From NCBI GenBank assembly GCA_020055645.1, contig CM034549.1:2480001-2544000 (forward strand): a stretch of 64,000 bases of DNA, in the 5' to 3' direction. Below, piece by piece: positions 29,174 through 42,879 of the stretch. The position numbers and the translations under genes are program-made. Source of the DNA: Tomocerus qinae (taxonomy: Eukaryota > Arthropoda > Collembola > Entomobryomorpha > Tomoceridae). The stretch's first letter is position 1; each line of letters opens with the position of its first letter. The notes under the pieces are model-generated. The model ran no database searches. It was given only the letters and a program-made list of their open reading frames with translations, and had not been told where the DNA came from.

Positions 29174-32100
29174 TCAGCCCGTTTTCAAGTTAACTATGCC
29201 GCCACCATTGAGACTAGTGTTGATAGTCCAACCTTTCCATCTGTCCTCTTGAGACTCCACAAACCCAGAAAGTAATCCAGACACGTTGTTGGAATTTTTG
29301 TAAAAGATATCGTTGCCATTTCTGTTGATGAGGGGCTCGTCATCCCCCCCTCCTCCTCCATTTAATACTAATGGGGTTCCCTTTTTGGTAGAAGTAATCA
29401 GTGATTTTTTGTTGTCCCTGATTTTGGCAATTTTTCTGCCAACTTTTGGCAATATCACCATTGCTCCAGCAGCAGCAATATGGAAGATGAAGTACAATCG
29501 ACTGTGGAAGATAAATACGTTTAAAGAATTAAAAATATACTTTATGCTTTCTTGTGTTTTATATTGCAAAATTTGACTCACGCAAACACGAAAAGGCTGG
29601 GGATGAAATCAAGTAGAACAAATGAGAAGGTGACGTAAGAAATAATCATCCGGGTAGTTAACCAAGTAATAAAATCGTAGATTGCTTTGGAAATCCGGTT
29701 ATATAAGAAGAACGGGCGAATTTCTCTACGGATCTGCACGAAATACGGACACAGCCAATGAAATTTCAATTCACGCTTGCAAGCAACGCTTTTCCATTTT
29801 GTTCAAATATTGAATGCAGGGTAAACATTAAATAAATTTTTGTAGCTTGGTTTACCATTCGAGCACATGAAGTAAAGATAGCCCCGGATAAAAAGGTGAG
29901 ATAATATCCCGGGAAGAATCCGTGCCAGACAGCGGAAGCAGAATAGGTAAGAAAAGTTCTGACGCTGGTGTGGCATCTTTCGTAAACAACATGCCGAAGC
30001 CATTTCACGGTGCCTTTGTTCCATTCGTCCAAACTCTCCTTAAGATTTAAACCGAATTCAAAACTGATAGTGTCCACGTTTGTAACCAAGTCCCAAGTCT
30101 TTTTAACACAATCGTATCCCAGCCCTGAAGCATTACAGACAGCATCAGCTAATATCCATGCGTGATAGTATTTACATCTCTCCAGCGTTGTGGCACAAGT
30201 TATATAAAACATTTTGTAAACCATTGACGTATCTTCTAGGAATTCTTTATCTAAATTAAAACATTCAAATACAAACACTTTAAATATATTATTAGATACT
30301 TCACATTTTTGTAACCAAATCGTTCATTTTAGAACATTAATGATTTCACTCAGACTTTCCGTAAATACATACCTTTGAGATGTCCAATATCAAATCTCGG
30401 CCCCACTTTAATAAACATTATAGCAAAGAAAATACTTGCAGTCAGTTTTCCTAAAACCACTTTAAGGGAGCTTGGGCAATTGTCTGTGTGGATAAAGTCC
30501 ACAAAGTCACGGTATAATACTAATGGACCAGCTAACATCGACTGGAATTGAAAAATAAAACTACAAAATTCCAAAAATCCCGGCGTTTCACTGAAAGCAA
30601 CAGAAAATCATTGTTATTGCATAGAACTCTGGAGATGACTGCATCGATCAGATCAAGCAAGGATTACAAAATTGCAATACGAAAGTAGTAAACTGAAAAT
30701 AGAAAAATGAGTCGAACCTGACTGCATATTTCTTTTGTAGTTCAGTCCCTTTGTAGTCTTCACTCTTCTTTTGTTCCACACCATCCCGGACAGAAAATGC
30801 CAGGGAAGTTACTTTCTGCGTAAGTACCATCAAAGGACCTGAGGAAAGAAATCCAGATTATTTTACTGAATATTTGTACATGTAACTTAAAGAATATTCT
30901 CTGAAAATGATTGCCAGTTCATTGCATAGTACATTGAGAATATAGAAATATTATAATGACATCCTTTAACCATCATAACTTGGATAAATATATAGAAATC
31001 TGAAAAGTATCCTTACACCATGAATAAATTATTCTCACCTGTTATGTCCAATGTGTAGTTTCCAGTTTCATAAAACTGCCTTTTGAGATGTAGATAGGAT
31101 AAATAGCTCATGGATACAACGAGAACAATCCTAAACACGATAGATAAAGTCATAAATAAATTGTATCGCCAATGATCATACGGTAAAGATAAAAACGAAG
31201 TACTAACCATGGCATGGCATTTGTCTTTGCAGATCGGATGACAAGGTAGCTGATTCCAGACGAAATGACTATGTGAAATATTTGTGTACCAAAGCAAAAG
31301 TAACAAATGGCCACTCCAGATATGAGACAATACCACAATTTCGTATGTGGATTTTTTACCCATTTCTTCAAAGCAAAACTAAGGAATAACGCAAACAGCT
31401 GACAGCAAATGAAGTTCACCTGGAATTGAAAATCATCCATTAAAGGTGAGTTAATAGTCTTGAAATATTTATTTATTAATACTACTGCTGTTACATACAT
31501 CTCAAATGTCTAATGCCTAATCTCAACCCAACGTGTTTCATTCAACCTTCAGAAATAAAGTATCTAGAGTATTATTGCATTTTTTGTTAATGTTTAAATT
31601 GCTTGTAGTAACTACTAATGACACGAGGACAGTAATTCAGCACCATCATCATGATATTATACAATAACAGTAAGTTGTTGTTGTTGATGATATCATAGCT
31701 AGTATATATATGGATAACCTCTTTTTTTATTAGGCCCAAAGAACATTAACAGCCAAAGTGTCAAAAGCTATTTAAGTTTAATAATAATGGTGATGATCTG
31801 TTCTATTAGCTGATGTCCTATTTTCATATGTTTTGCTAGAGTCGTATATTACATACCCTATCACTGCATGTGCATATATACGTTTTTATTACTAAATATA
31901 TGTAAATATACATAACAACAAGCAGTAAGATTGTCCATGAAGATTATTGACTAGGTATAGTGTCGCTTTAGCTATAGTAAGCACTAAAATGCTGCATTAT
32001 CGCTTGTTTACTCAAGTCTCATCTCCTCTGCAATATTTGCTGTACTATTCCACGCGAAACTAACTATTGAGGTTGGGAGTGGACTTGCCTAAGGAAATAT

Positions 32101-33363
32101 TAACCAGATAGAAGAGTGAGGTGTCTTAAGTAACATCTGCAAAGTCGAAAGACAGTGTCTTACCAAATTCTAACGTCATCGCTCATTTCATATACATGGA
32201 ACTATGAAATTGCAATGGATTGGATCCAAGGAGTTGCTTGACAAGTCATTGAATGTATAAGCACATACTTCACTTTGCATATAGATTAACTAACACACAC
32301 ACACGGATATTGCTTCAGCCCTATCTCCCTTCATCTTTAACTATTTACCACAACTAAGCATTAAGTGCTGACTGACAAGACGATATGCGATGACAATATA
32401 CGAGTTTTCTATTCTAGCCATACCGAATATTATGTCTGCCTCGTCCTACCGTACACTAAACACAATTACTATTCAAGGGTCGAAAATGTCTTTACAAATT
32501 GTGCTCTGAAAGAAAGTGCTAGTCCATTGCAATTTGTTGGGGAATCGACGCATCGAAAAGCTGTTAGCCACAATTTTACGTCACAAATTCTGCCAACTTT
32601 TCTAATGTAATAATAATAATCATCTTGCCTATATACAAGAACAATAGCTAGGACATAGCTCTAAAAGAACCACAATGTATACTTACTTAAGTTACCAAAC
32701 CAATGCAATGTAATGCTTGTTCATTCTTTCCTGTGTCTGTGACTCTAGTATTTACATTTGATAGCTAATGAATACGAGAGAGAACGGATAATGTTTCTGC
32801 AGGCACGTACTGAGAAAATATCTTTGCAGGTACAAAATGTTATGCGGAATGTATCAAACCACTTGATATTTAGTATGTTGGGACGGAAGTACGTTTTTTG
32901 TTATAAATTTTATATTGATCTCTTACATCCCTATTTTATGACCTAAATATTTCCTTTGTAGCTAACCACTTTCCTTTCCGCTGTCCCAAGTAGCTAAATA
33001 TTATTCAACATCAATCTAAATCATCTATGGTGGATGGATATCACGGTACATTAAGCTATTATGATTTAAAAGCAAAACTATTCGTTGCTTTTTATATAAA
33101 TTATTGATAAGTTTATTAGGTTAAAAATAAATGATACGTATAAACTTTTTCTGTACTAGTATCTAAGAAGTTAGTTTGGTGTAATAGACACTACTCGTAG
33201 ATAGCTACACTATAGGCATGGCAAAGGATACCATACAGATTACAGATATTTGTTTTAGATACAAATAATGTGTTTTGTTACTTACCTGGTCTATAGATAA
33301 CGAAGTCAATTCGCATAAGAAGCTGAGGGAAGTGGATCCCGAATAATCTGAAGTAGTTCCCAT
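29174..33363 (-). CDS. oys: Lysophospholipid acyltransferase, MBOAT1/2 (oysgedart) type
   Basis: Eight exons join to 531 codons: 33363-33286 (ATG at 33363), 31419-31208, 31130-31039, 30838-30718, 30590-30373, 30250-29856, 29733-29582 and 29501-29174 (TGA). All junctions are GT-AG and all phases agree. The N-terminus (SIDQVNF..CQLFALF), the segment GPLMVLTQKVTSLAF and the core SAVWHGFFPGYYLTF match the MBOAT1/2 family closely, and the length is close to human MBOAT2 (about 520). The predicted catalytic pair is present: Asn318 in DEWN and His350 in VWHG, 32 residues apart as in the family. Several hydrophobic segments indicate a multi-pass membrane protein, expected in the ER, which transfers acyl chains to lysophospholipids. 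The C-terminal tail is basic and then contains a glycine run. The smallest intron is 77 nt. Upstream 5' UTR exons were not located. Confidence 0.95.
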
Positions 33364-36300
33364 TCTCCTAGCCAAACTAAATGAATTTTTGCCGTTCTAA
33401 TGGCAGCAGCTCGCTTTTTTAACATAAATATTTATGTTAAGACACTCGCTCCGTGTAACACCGCATCAATAAAGCAAATAAGAATTTCACCGGAATGTAG
33501 ATTTTGACTGGTATAGTGTGAGTTGCAATGTGTTCAACAATCTGTAAGAAATAATTTGAAATGAGTAAGACTGCATCAACAGAGTCACTTGGGTAACTTA
33601 TTTTTAAATCGTTTGCCCATAAAGAAAATTTTATGAAGCTATAGTCTATTTTCATGCTAAGCGTAAACGAACAGCAGTCAGAGATGTAGGATTGATTACG
33701 AAATGAAGCAGAGTCAAAATCCTTGTTGTTGAGAACAGAAAGGAAGGTAAAGTTCAGAAATACTGATTTGCGTGATATTTATCTCCTTGTTTGCAATAGG
33801 AACATATTCCCGTGGGACAAATCCTCCTATTAACTTTTATTCTATAAATACTGAACATGCAAAGCAGTAACGAATTGTAACATTGTTTTACGTTTGAGAT
33901 ATCACTAGTTCAATACACTATTGACTCGATTGTCTCTAGATAGACACTAGATTTAGATAGTCACTCAAAACGACTCTTGACTGCTAACACTCAGACTGCT
34001 CACCTGCCTCCTTCAAGTATTCAGCCATAATGACGACAATGACAGACAAATGATGAACCTATTCAGAACTGCTAATGCATAAATATTTTGTCATTTGTCT
34101 CATCAACCCTTTTAATGGGCACGACTACTAACTATTATTTGAATGCACCTACTAATGGCTATTTTAATAAATCCACAGTATTGCGAACTTTACCATTTTT
34201 ACATATTCATTCTTTACTATTACTTTTATAAATGTCTATATCCATCCATCCAAATATTTACCATGCAGATTGCAGATGGGCGGAAATTATGGCCTGAATT
34301 TTAGCACATATAACATAATAGTACAACAAAAACCCATTTTATCAATTCATATACAATAGTATACAAGAAAGAACGCAAAAAACTTCTGTCTGTAGTTTAG
34401 GACATTATGGAAATTGGTGGTTTGTACTAATAGTAGTACAATTCAAGTGGCTATGTGAACTTAGGGAACTATTTTTAATTGCATGCGCACGCATTTGAAA
34501 TTCAATTAAATAAGTAATAGAAGTACAAGTTTATCTTTGCTAACATCAGACTATGTTGCACAATCTCACTCTGTGTACGGTTAACAATTTTGTTTACTTT
34601 AAAGCATACCAAGAGCATGTAGCACTTTAAAAGCATAATAGCTGCAATAAACGGATGTTCACATAATGCTAGGAACTGTAGAGATTTTCCATATTATAAT
34701 GAAATAAAAAGTTCTCGTCATTGAATGATAAAACCAATTATCTGTGACTGTGCGTAGTATGCATCTCAACTGCTCTTCATTCGTGTGTGTATTCACTAAA
34801 CAGCCCACTCAACACTCCTACAAGTACATCTAACAAATGTAGCGACTAAATATTTTGATACGATTTATGCAGAAAACCATAAACAATATTCATTGGTAAA
34901 TTATAGATAGAACTTTCCTCTAGATCCATGAGATGCCTCTCAAAATTTCAAATACCGAGATGGGGAAGTTCTATAAACGACGAACTTGTGGTTACAAACG
35001 TTAAATCGAAAAGAGATTTAAGTGAAATTGGAAAATCAGGAAAATTGGATTTATGTGATTTGATATTTAAAGAACGATATAATGAGAATGAGTAAAGTGG
35101 TATATAGCTTATAGCCAAGTGAATATAGTATGAAGAAGAGGATAATAAGTACGGGGCAATGTATATGATACACAGCGTATGATTCTGCATTAGTATTTGG
35201 AGTTTATGCTTTACCTACATTAGATGAAACGATAAAGCAGTGATTATGCGGACACACCCAGTACGTATTGTTGGGTAATTATCTAGCAACATTGAAATGC
35301 AAAGGAAAATGAGTAGAAACCGCAATACAAAGAGAAAATCGCATCCTTAATACCTGCCTCGAATTATCCTAACGAAAGGCTTTAAGCCCTTCTCTCTCAT
35401 CGGTTTGTGTTACAACTCAGAAAAGCACTATTATAGCCATTAATCTGTCTGATCTCATACATATAATAACAGGGTTGTCACGGCCAGTACCAAGCTCAGG
35501 TTATTCTCAATGTCATTACAAAACCAGCACATCCGCTATTCTTTTATATCTGAATAAATCATCAGATGCAGGCAGAGCCAATGCAGGCAGGTACTACACG
35601 TAGAAAAGTCATAATAAAGACAACTCGATCGGTAAAAATCAAGTGGGAATGAACACTAAATACAAACAGCGAAGGTTAGATAGGAATATTTAGTAAAAGC
35701 TGAACATTATCATTTGTCCTTAGTCTCGGTCAGTTAACCCGTTGAGTGATTTGTGTATGTGAGCGATAAAAGTTAAATGAAGTGTTTACATTGAATTCTC
35801 AGGATCAACAACTAACTTTAATTTTGAAACCACAACAGTGTTTTAGCAGAGATACTCGTGAAATGCTTTAAAGTACTGACCTGGAATTGATTTTACACTG
35901 CTGCATAGGAATCACAAGGGCAATAGACTGATAAATTATTCCCTTACTCTTAATGCAGCATAACAACGTAAAATAATACTTGCTTAGATTTCTCCCACGA
36001 CATGAACTTCCTTTTCCGTATTTTCACATGCGTCTATTCTTCCAAACGCATTTACTATACGGACTATACAGTAAATGTCAATTAACACGTATAGTGTCTA
36101 TGCAGAAAAGACTACATTGCATTACTCGATGGAATTCAGTTATAATGTAATGTAAACAAGCTCCGCAAAGTTCAACTTTCATGCTGCAACTAATGCAATT
36201 TCATGATGGTAAAGTATGCTATTTAATATGTCTGTAGTGTTAATTTGTTAGTGCAATTTGCGAGAAATAAAGAATTCGTTAGTTTCTGTTAGGTCTGCAG

Positions 36301-36492
36301 TTTGGGATGAAAAGTTAGCCAAACCGCAGTGGGACGCTATCCACTAACTACATACAACTTACGTATAGTTAATTAGTACAGAGTAGTAGTAAGTAACAGC
36401 TTACCAGTCTGGCATGAAAATAGTGAGCGAGGCGGAAGAAAAATGTTTTATATGATGAACTTGGATGAACCTTTAATGTTTCTACGAAAGAC

Positions 36493-36560
36493 GGTGCAAT
36501 TGGGATTCAACTCACAACTAACACAAGACTCAAACTGATGCGCTAATAATGGCTTGCACC
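36493..36560 (-). repeat. tRNA-like relic, possible SINE head
   Basis: Read on the - strand, this 68-nt segment starts GGTGCAA and ends TTGCACC, a perfect 7-bp terminal stem. It has GTTGAATCCC at the place of a T-loop. The T-stem and anticodon arm do not pair properly, so it is not a functional tRNA. A SINE remnant is the simplest reading, but chance is possible. Confidence 0.3.
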
Positions 36561-37477
36561 AAATTGGGTTACCGCAAAGAGCTCATTTTTTCGGAACACA
36601 AGACTAAAATACAGAAACACATCTATCGCCATTTAAAATCAATACAACAGATGCAACGTGCAAAAATCAAACGTGCAACTGAATGTAAGCAGTAAGTATA
36701 TTCGTATGCAATATTAAGGAACATACACCTCCCATAAACAAACGTCAAGAACTAAATGCAACTTATAGGTACAAATGAAGTGACTAAAAAGAATCATGAC
36801 AAAAACGACTAGGGACAACAGGAGGAATCCATGTCTGTATCACACAAACACAACAAAATGACTATGCACAACTCCATCCCCAGCAGAGTGAAGAGGACTA
36901 CGAGAAACATGCAAACGACTATTAGCACTAAAGTGCTATCCTGATGAAGAAAAGACCTAATTACTATCCTAATTACTACTAAAGATTGTGTTCGTGAACT
37001 AATTAAAGAATATTCTTGATACTAAAGTGGTAAATCTCTCGCTCCTATAATTTGCATATTTCAGGGTCGGGTTTTGTTCCTTCACTATGTATACTCTTGT
37101 AAAGAAAAGGTGCGTTTACTATTTAGTCATCCGAGGCAGTAATAAACGAGTCTGTACAAATAGGAGAATACTGTACTAATAAGAGAAAAATAATTTGTTA
37201 GGATTATGGTGTATGACACTTGAGAGTTTGCATGGAAATGTCAAAGCAGTAGAGCCGCAGTGAAAAGGGTCCTTGCTGAGACAGAATGCTTATACACTAT
37301 ACAGTAGGGATTGAGAAAGCGAAGGTTTTCGTTAAATGGCAACTGGAACTGGAGAAGATAGAACTGAGAGAAGATAGAAAGAGATGACAGAAGATAGAAC
37401 CGAGCCGACCGCAACACTTTGAAATAAATTAGGAGTTATTATTGTGAATGCGCTATTTAACTTACGATGGATGAGGA

Positions 37478-37513
37478 GTTAGAACCGAATTGTCTTACTC
37501 TACCACTGAGTCA
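37478..37513 (-). repeat. tRNA-promoter-like relic
   Basis: On the - strand TGACTCAGTGGTAGA (37513-37499) resembles a Pol III box A. It is followed by GGTTCTAAC (37486-37478), resembling box B. The gap between them is far shorter than in a tRNA, so this would be a decayed, internally deleted tRNA-like sequence. Confidence 0.3.
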
Positions 37514-40500
37514 CACTTAAATATATTATTATTGGAAGAGTCGTCTTGAATTATATAATATGCACACTGACTTCAAACGCGTTCTTGTGTCACAATTATA
37601 TGTAACAAATTATTTAGCACCAAATTGAGGTTTTATACAAGAAAATGATAATTTGTGTCGACTTTGTGATTGTTTATAAATGGAGCACTATAAGTAAATA
37701 GTTAAGGTTTGAAAAGTTCCTATGGCTATTTGCAACTCACAGCTCACTATAAGAGATCGATCTGATTTCTGCATTTTGTTACAAGCTAAAGGTCTTGTGG
37801 CTTTGATCATGTGTAAGTTTACATAGTGCTGATCTCATTTATTATCGTATGATGTAAGTAAGTAGTCATAAAAATATTATTATTAGCACTTGTGTCTGAC
37901 TATGCAGTTTGGTGTCGGATTCGTCACTGGGTGAATATTCCACTAGCTTGCTCTTTTTGTGTGATTTATTGTGAATCTCGCTTAGTCACAAACATGTGTA
38001 CTCTGACTGACTGTTGTCATTAATGCAGGTATTCTGTGTGCAGAGGAGAGTCAAGAGCGGTTGCTCTGCATGCAGCATGTTATTATGGATTCTCTGAGTA
38101 TTGCCGTAAATAGAATATCTCTGCTATAATAATGAGATGTTGGGGTTGAGTGCGCTTTGTTTGCTGATGCGCTTCTGTTATTTCAGAAGCTGTTCTGCAG
38201 TTTTAATTCTGCTGTTTACAGTTAATGTTATAAGTTACTAGGCTTGTTGAAACAGCTAAAGATCTTTAGCACAGCGATGTTATTGGACATTGAGGCTCAT
38301 GCCATATAGTACAAAACAAACACACCTCCTCCCTTTTCATTATCATTATGGGAGGACCATCTTTTGTATAAATAATATTGTGGACAACACAAATAAGCAG
38401 AGGTCGCCCAAGAAATAATTCCAGGGGACACTTGCATTGGCACTAATCAACGTATGTTATGTACAATGTAATAATATTATTGTGCTACTTACTTATTCTT
38501 TAGTGTTGTTGACTATTGAGTTGAGTTTTGATAGTTGACATTTATATGGTGATAACCTTCAAGACCCAAGCTAAAGTAAAATCACGACAACTACACACAC
38601 CCTTAATTGCTTCTTTTCGCCCAGCCACTACAGGGCAGTTAGGTTATCTCTGTTTACTCTCCGTACACTGACTCTCCTCCATTTTCAATAATTTGGAGTC
38701 GCAGTTCTTGTCTCTAAGCATGTCTTTGGAATAACCAGCTTAAAATAAAACAGTGAAATGACAATCTGTACTAGTATAAGTAGTAGGAAGTTTCTACTCA
38801 AGTAAATATAAGACTATCTATGTATAAATAAATGAGTTTATGTGGTTTGGTGTTTGGAGGAAGGAAAATTTATATTTTAATCATTGTTTGGGATATTAAA
38901 GTGGAGGCTGTCGAGAATGTGTGTTTAGATGGAGACCACACTAATGTCAGTAGTAAACTGGATTTGACTGAAGGCGAATGCAGGGGAATGAGAGGGAGTC
39001 AATGAGGATTGGCTTGTGAGTTGCATGGCGTGGTGTGTGAGGGCATAAGAATTTGACTGACTTGGTGTAGTAAAAGGGAGGAGAGGAGATTGAGATTCAA
39101 GAGCAAGGAGTATGAGATAAGGCGAGATGAGAGAGCTCTATGCATAGCGAAGGTACGACAGGTAAATACATTACCTAACTTATCCATACTCTCTAAGCAA
39201 TGGGTAAATAAACTGCCTTCATGTACTCTCTAATGCGTCGTTTTTCTAGTCTTGCAAGCTTTGTCCGATTGGGAGAAAGAGCTTTTGGGTATTCAACTCT
39301 ATGAAGGGATCAGATCAGAAGGAGAATTCTGGAAAGATGAAATAACTTAACTGGCTCCCCATTCTGTACCTACATAAGATAATCTACCAAAATTCTATTA
39401 CCTCTTGCCTCCATTTTTACTCACAACCTACAAATAAGTATTACACACTGTATACATACTATTGAATATTATGTACACCTACGATCACGACCTACACACA
39501 GCTTACACAAGCAACGTATTTACAACTTGGCTACACAGGATTGCATAGTTAAAGCGAAACATTTGGTCGCAAAATGCAGATATTTTCACAGTAGAATTTC
39601 ACCAGACAGTAAAAAAGCTGTTAATAAAGATTTGGGGTATTATCAGGTCAACTAAATTGGGGCAGAGCAGATGGAAGTTTCTTAATAAAAATTAACAAAG
39701 CGTCTTTTATATATTTATATACAGTGCTATCCTCATGCATGTTACAAACGAAGGATTTCTTAGTTGTATATGAACATGATGTGTTCACTCACTGAAAGGA
39801 AATCCTGTGATTAACCCAGCATTGCATGTGCTAACCAATACCAGGCAGTCTAAAACATGTATGTGCAGCATGCCTAACTGGAACATCTATCTACCTATTC
39901 CCTGTCTGTTGTAGGTGCTGCCGGTACTTACTCTACTTATGTACTTATTTCTTGCTGGAGAACACTCTTATAATATCTCCTAATGCCTATATTAAGCCGC
40001 TACAGCAGCAGCTTAGCTTATCACTCTCTGAAGTACTCTTACCATATTCATGTTAATATGTGCCACTTTACACACATACCATTACAGCCACTTTCAGCGA
40101 GTGACATCATCTTTCATCTCACACAACATATACCTATACGTCTGTATGCACCAACTAAATCAAAATATTTGCCACTTCTTTTCATACACGATACGCTCTC
40201 GATCCTTTGACTATGACAAGCACCTAAATAATAAACATTATAATATATACTATATTTATATTACACATGAAAAACTATTTATATACCTGACCTGGAGTAC
40301 TTTGTACAGATGCAGAATTATGCATAATTTTATATGTATCACAATCATGAGAAGGTGACCTGCTAACTAAGTAAATAGCATACTACATTTAGTATTAAAG
40401 CCCCTCACAATGGCAGTTTATTAATAGTAAATGAATTCAACTGCATTCCTTTACTGACTGCACTACTCACTTGCCATCCCCGTTACAATGGCACGCACAG

Positions 40501-41365
40501 CAAATTCTTAAATTTTATGACTTAGTTAAAATTTAATTAATCACCAACAGTCAGTACAGAAATGCCACAAAGAGTAAGATTTCCTTTTTGATAGAGTATC
40601 AGTGTACATCCTATCCTATCAAATAGTTATAGTAGCTCATAGACTAGAGTTCTAGGGGCCATACGAAACGGCAGGTATTTTCTGTTTGTGTGAATGTTAG
40701 TTACCTAATAATTATGACAATGGAACATTAAGTCTTTTAAGGCATCAGCAGGAGTTGAATATTTCATACAATTTTACAATACAAGCGGGATAAATATGAC
40801 GAACATCATAAGATTTTACTGTACTTCATTACCTACTTCATAATGTTACCTCCTGAACTAAACAGCACCAACTTGCTAAATTATTGCTCTTTATTCCAAA
40901 GCAATCTTTCTCATGTATGCCATATCACTTAATACATAGGATATTATGTAAGTACAATGACTGTAAATATATCATATAGGCAAGGTAAAAACAAATTGTC
41001 GTTTGCGCTGCAACATTTGTACAGCAGAAAATTAACCTACATTTATTATTCGTTTGTGTGAGTGATCATTCTGTTTATCCCCAGCAAACTAACAAGTAAC
41101 GTGGTACATAAATTAATGCACATAGTCAACTCAGTCAACTCTTACGATTTTGATGAATATTAAATAAAAGATGCACATAACATAACTTACACTAAATAAC
41201 ATAATTTACATTACTCTACGCTCGCTCTACGATATGCTACACAATACAAAAATGCAATCAGTCACTTCATCAAGTAATGTTTTGAAAAATCTACAAGCAA
41301 AACAAAACAAAATTTCGGATTACAAAGTACAAGTGAAGGGGAAATGCATTCGAAATGAAAATAGA

Positions 41366-41371
41366 TTTATT
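41366..41371 (-). promoter_or_regulatory. Candidate poly(A) signal for RCL1
   Basis: AATAAA on the - strand, about 70 nt after the RCL1 stop codon. It is well placed for a short 3' UTR. Confidence 0.45.
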
Positions 41372-41442
41372 TGGATACAGTAAAATGTAGAAGTTGCAAA
41401 CTATATTACAAAGGTACAGATAATAAGAAAAATAGGTTTAGT

Positions 41443-42879
41443 TTACAGCATAGTCTTATTCAAATTAATATAACCTGTTCCTAAACAACTTAACTTATTC
41501 AGATTACTCTGTTTCGGCTCACTAAATTCATCATCGTCAGTTTCCCGGCGATGACTATCAATTTTAAATGTAACCCCAAAAAATGTTTTAAGATCTCTTA
41601 AAAATTGAACAGTAAATGGTGTAAGCGGTCCAAGGACAACGGAAGTCACGTCTTTAGGCCCCAGAGCCATAAAACCTAAAATGAGCCATTGGAAAACCGA
41701 GTCAACACAAGATCTCGAGGCTATCTCTCGCAAAAGTAACTTCGACACATGCTCCCCCAACTCTTCAGGACTAGTCAGCAACCCCTGAGTTTTATTTACT
41801 TGAATGCTGCTTACATCTGAACTTTTAGATGTTTTTGATTTTTTCTTGAACACATCATTTTGATTATTTTCTTCATCGTCTTCAGAAAAAAGTTGAAATT
41901 TTCTTTTGTTGTGTTGTTCAGAATCATCAATATTTTGAGATGTGACAGTTAAAAGTGATGTGTCAGATTCTGAGTCTTTTCCAATAAACCCGTCAGCACA
42001 ATAATGAAGTTCTTTTGTTGTAACCCCGTACAAAACCAAACCAAAGCCTGGTGATTTTGACTTTTTGTTTTTTATAATGTCATTCGTAATATACACATCT
42101 GAGAGATATGGGAGAAAGACTCCTTTGGCAGAGGTAACAATTCTATTTAGCATTTGTGGTGAAACACGAAATCCATACGCAAGTCCCCGAATTTTTTTGA
42201 TTTTCCCACAATCGTTATTCAATTGGTTTCTTAGGGTAAAGAGTTGTTTCTTTACGGTAGACGTGAACACAATCTCACTTTCTTCGTAGCTTCTGAACTT
42301 AATCTGGAAAAAATAAATGTAATAAATTATTAAAATTATATATATCAAAAAATGTTAAAAACTCAAAAAATTCCAAGCCTCCCGAATAAATTATATTTAT
42401 TTATTAACCTGTATGTCCGGCTCCAAACCAAAATATTCCATCAGGGGTAAAGCTGCATGTTTTATCTTGTAAAGCGAATTATATCCACTTCTGTCATTTT
42501 GAAGCCTTCCTTTCAGAGTCAAATTGAGTGGCTTTTTACAGAATGGGGCAAGTAGAAGTATGGGTTCTAGGTAGTAACTTAATGGTCTTGAAGTGTCACA
42601 AGAATGGTCTAAAGAGCCACCCATTAAAGAACCTGGTATAAGACTGACTTCCGTGCCTGTTTCCGATATTTTGAATCGTGAACCGTTGCTAACCTTGTCC
42701 AAGAGGTGAATAAAAGAAACCTCAAAAGGGGATACCCCAACATTAAAATCTGACTTTGATCGGATCTCTTCTATTTTAATCGGCCGTGCAGACAACAACG
42801 AAAGCACCAATCTTTGGCGAAAATAATTACTACCTTGATTGAAGTGGAGCTTTTTCTTCAATGCTGGATTTGTTTCCAT
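41443..42879 (-). CDS. RCL1: RNA 3'-terminal phosphate cyclase-like protein (RCL1/Rtc1)
   Basis: Two exons: 42879-42409 (ATG at 42879, 157 codons, ending CAG before GTTAAT) and 42303-41443 (286 codons plus stop). They are joined in phase 0 across a 105-nt intron, giving 443 residues. Family landmarks: FNQGSNYFRQRLVLSLLSARP near the start, SFIHLLDKVSNGSRF, GSLMGGSLDHSC, KIKKIRGLAYGFRVSPQM, KSPGFGLVLYG, ELGEHVSKLLLREI and the C-terminal LGTGYINLNKTM. RCL1 works in the nucleolus with BMS1 in the small-subunit processome to mature 18S rRNA, and is not itself a cyclase. Two oddities: the glycine-rich RRGMPPGGGGEV loop of other RCL1 proteins is reduced to RSYEESEIV at the exon junction, and about 65 charged, Ser/Lys-rich residues (about 266-330, with KKKSK) are inserted where the human protein (about 373 aa) is short. 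Confidence 0.93.

Larger units (their letters stand above)
33364..41365. other. Eight-kb stretch without a recognised gene
   Basis: This lies upstream of the MBOAT start codon and downstream of RCL1 on the - strand, so it should include the MBOAT promoter and any 5' UTR exons. No open frame here looks like protein and none fits a splice model. It holds two degenerate tRNA-like segments (36493-36560 and 37478-37513) that may be SINE remnants. Confidence 0.55.

Noticed and set aside
29791..29855. Frame extension after the MBOAT catalytic exon
   Set aside because: Residues after CARM here are intronic read-through; splicing from 29856 to 29733 gives the family-like MIRREIRPFF continuation.
31131..31207. 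Apparent frameshift in the MBOAT gene
   Set aside because: Two overlapping frames look like a shift, but a 77-nt GT-AG intron joins NAMPW to IVLVVSMSYL exactly as in human MBOAT2. The gene is intact.
36493..36560. Functional tRNA gene
   Set aside because: The terminal stem is perfect but the T-stem and anticodon arm do not form, and the D-arm is not canonical.
39983..40358. Overlapping 75- and 102-codon frames in the MBOAT/RCL1 gap
   Set aside because: Tyr/His/Ile-rich translations of AT-rich DNA without domain signal or splice structure.
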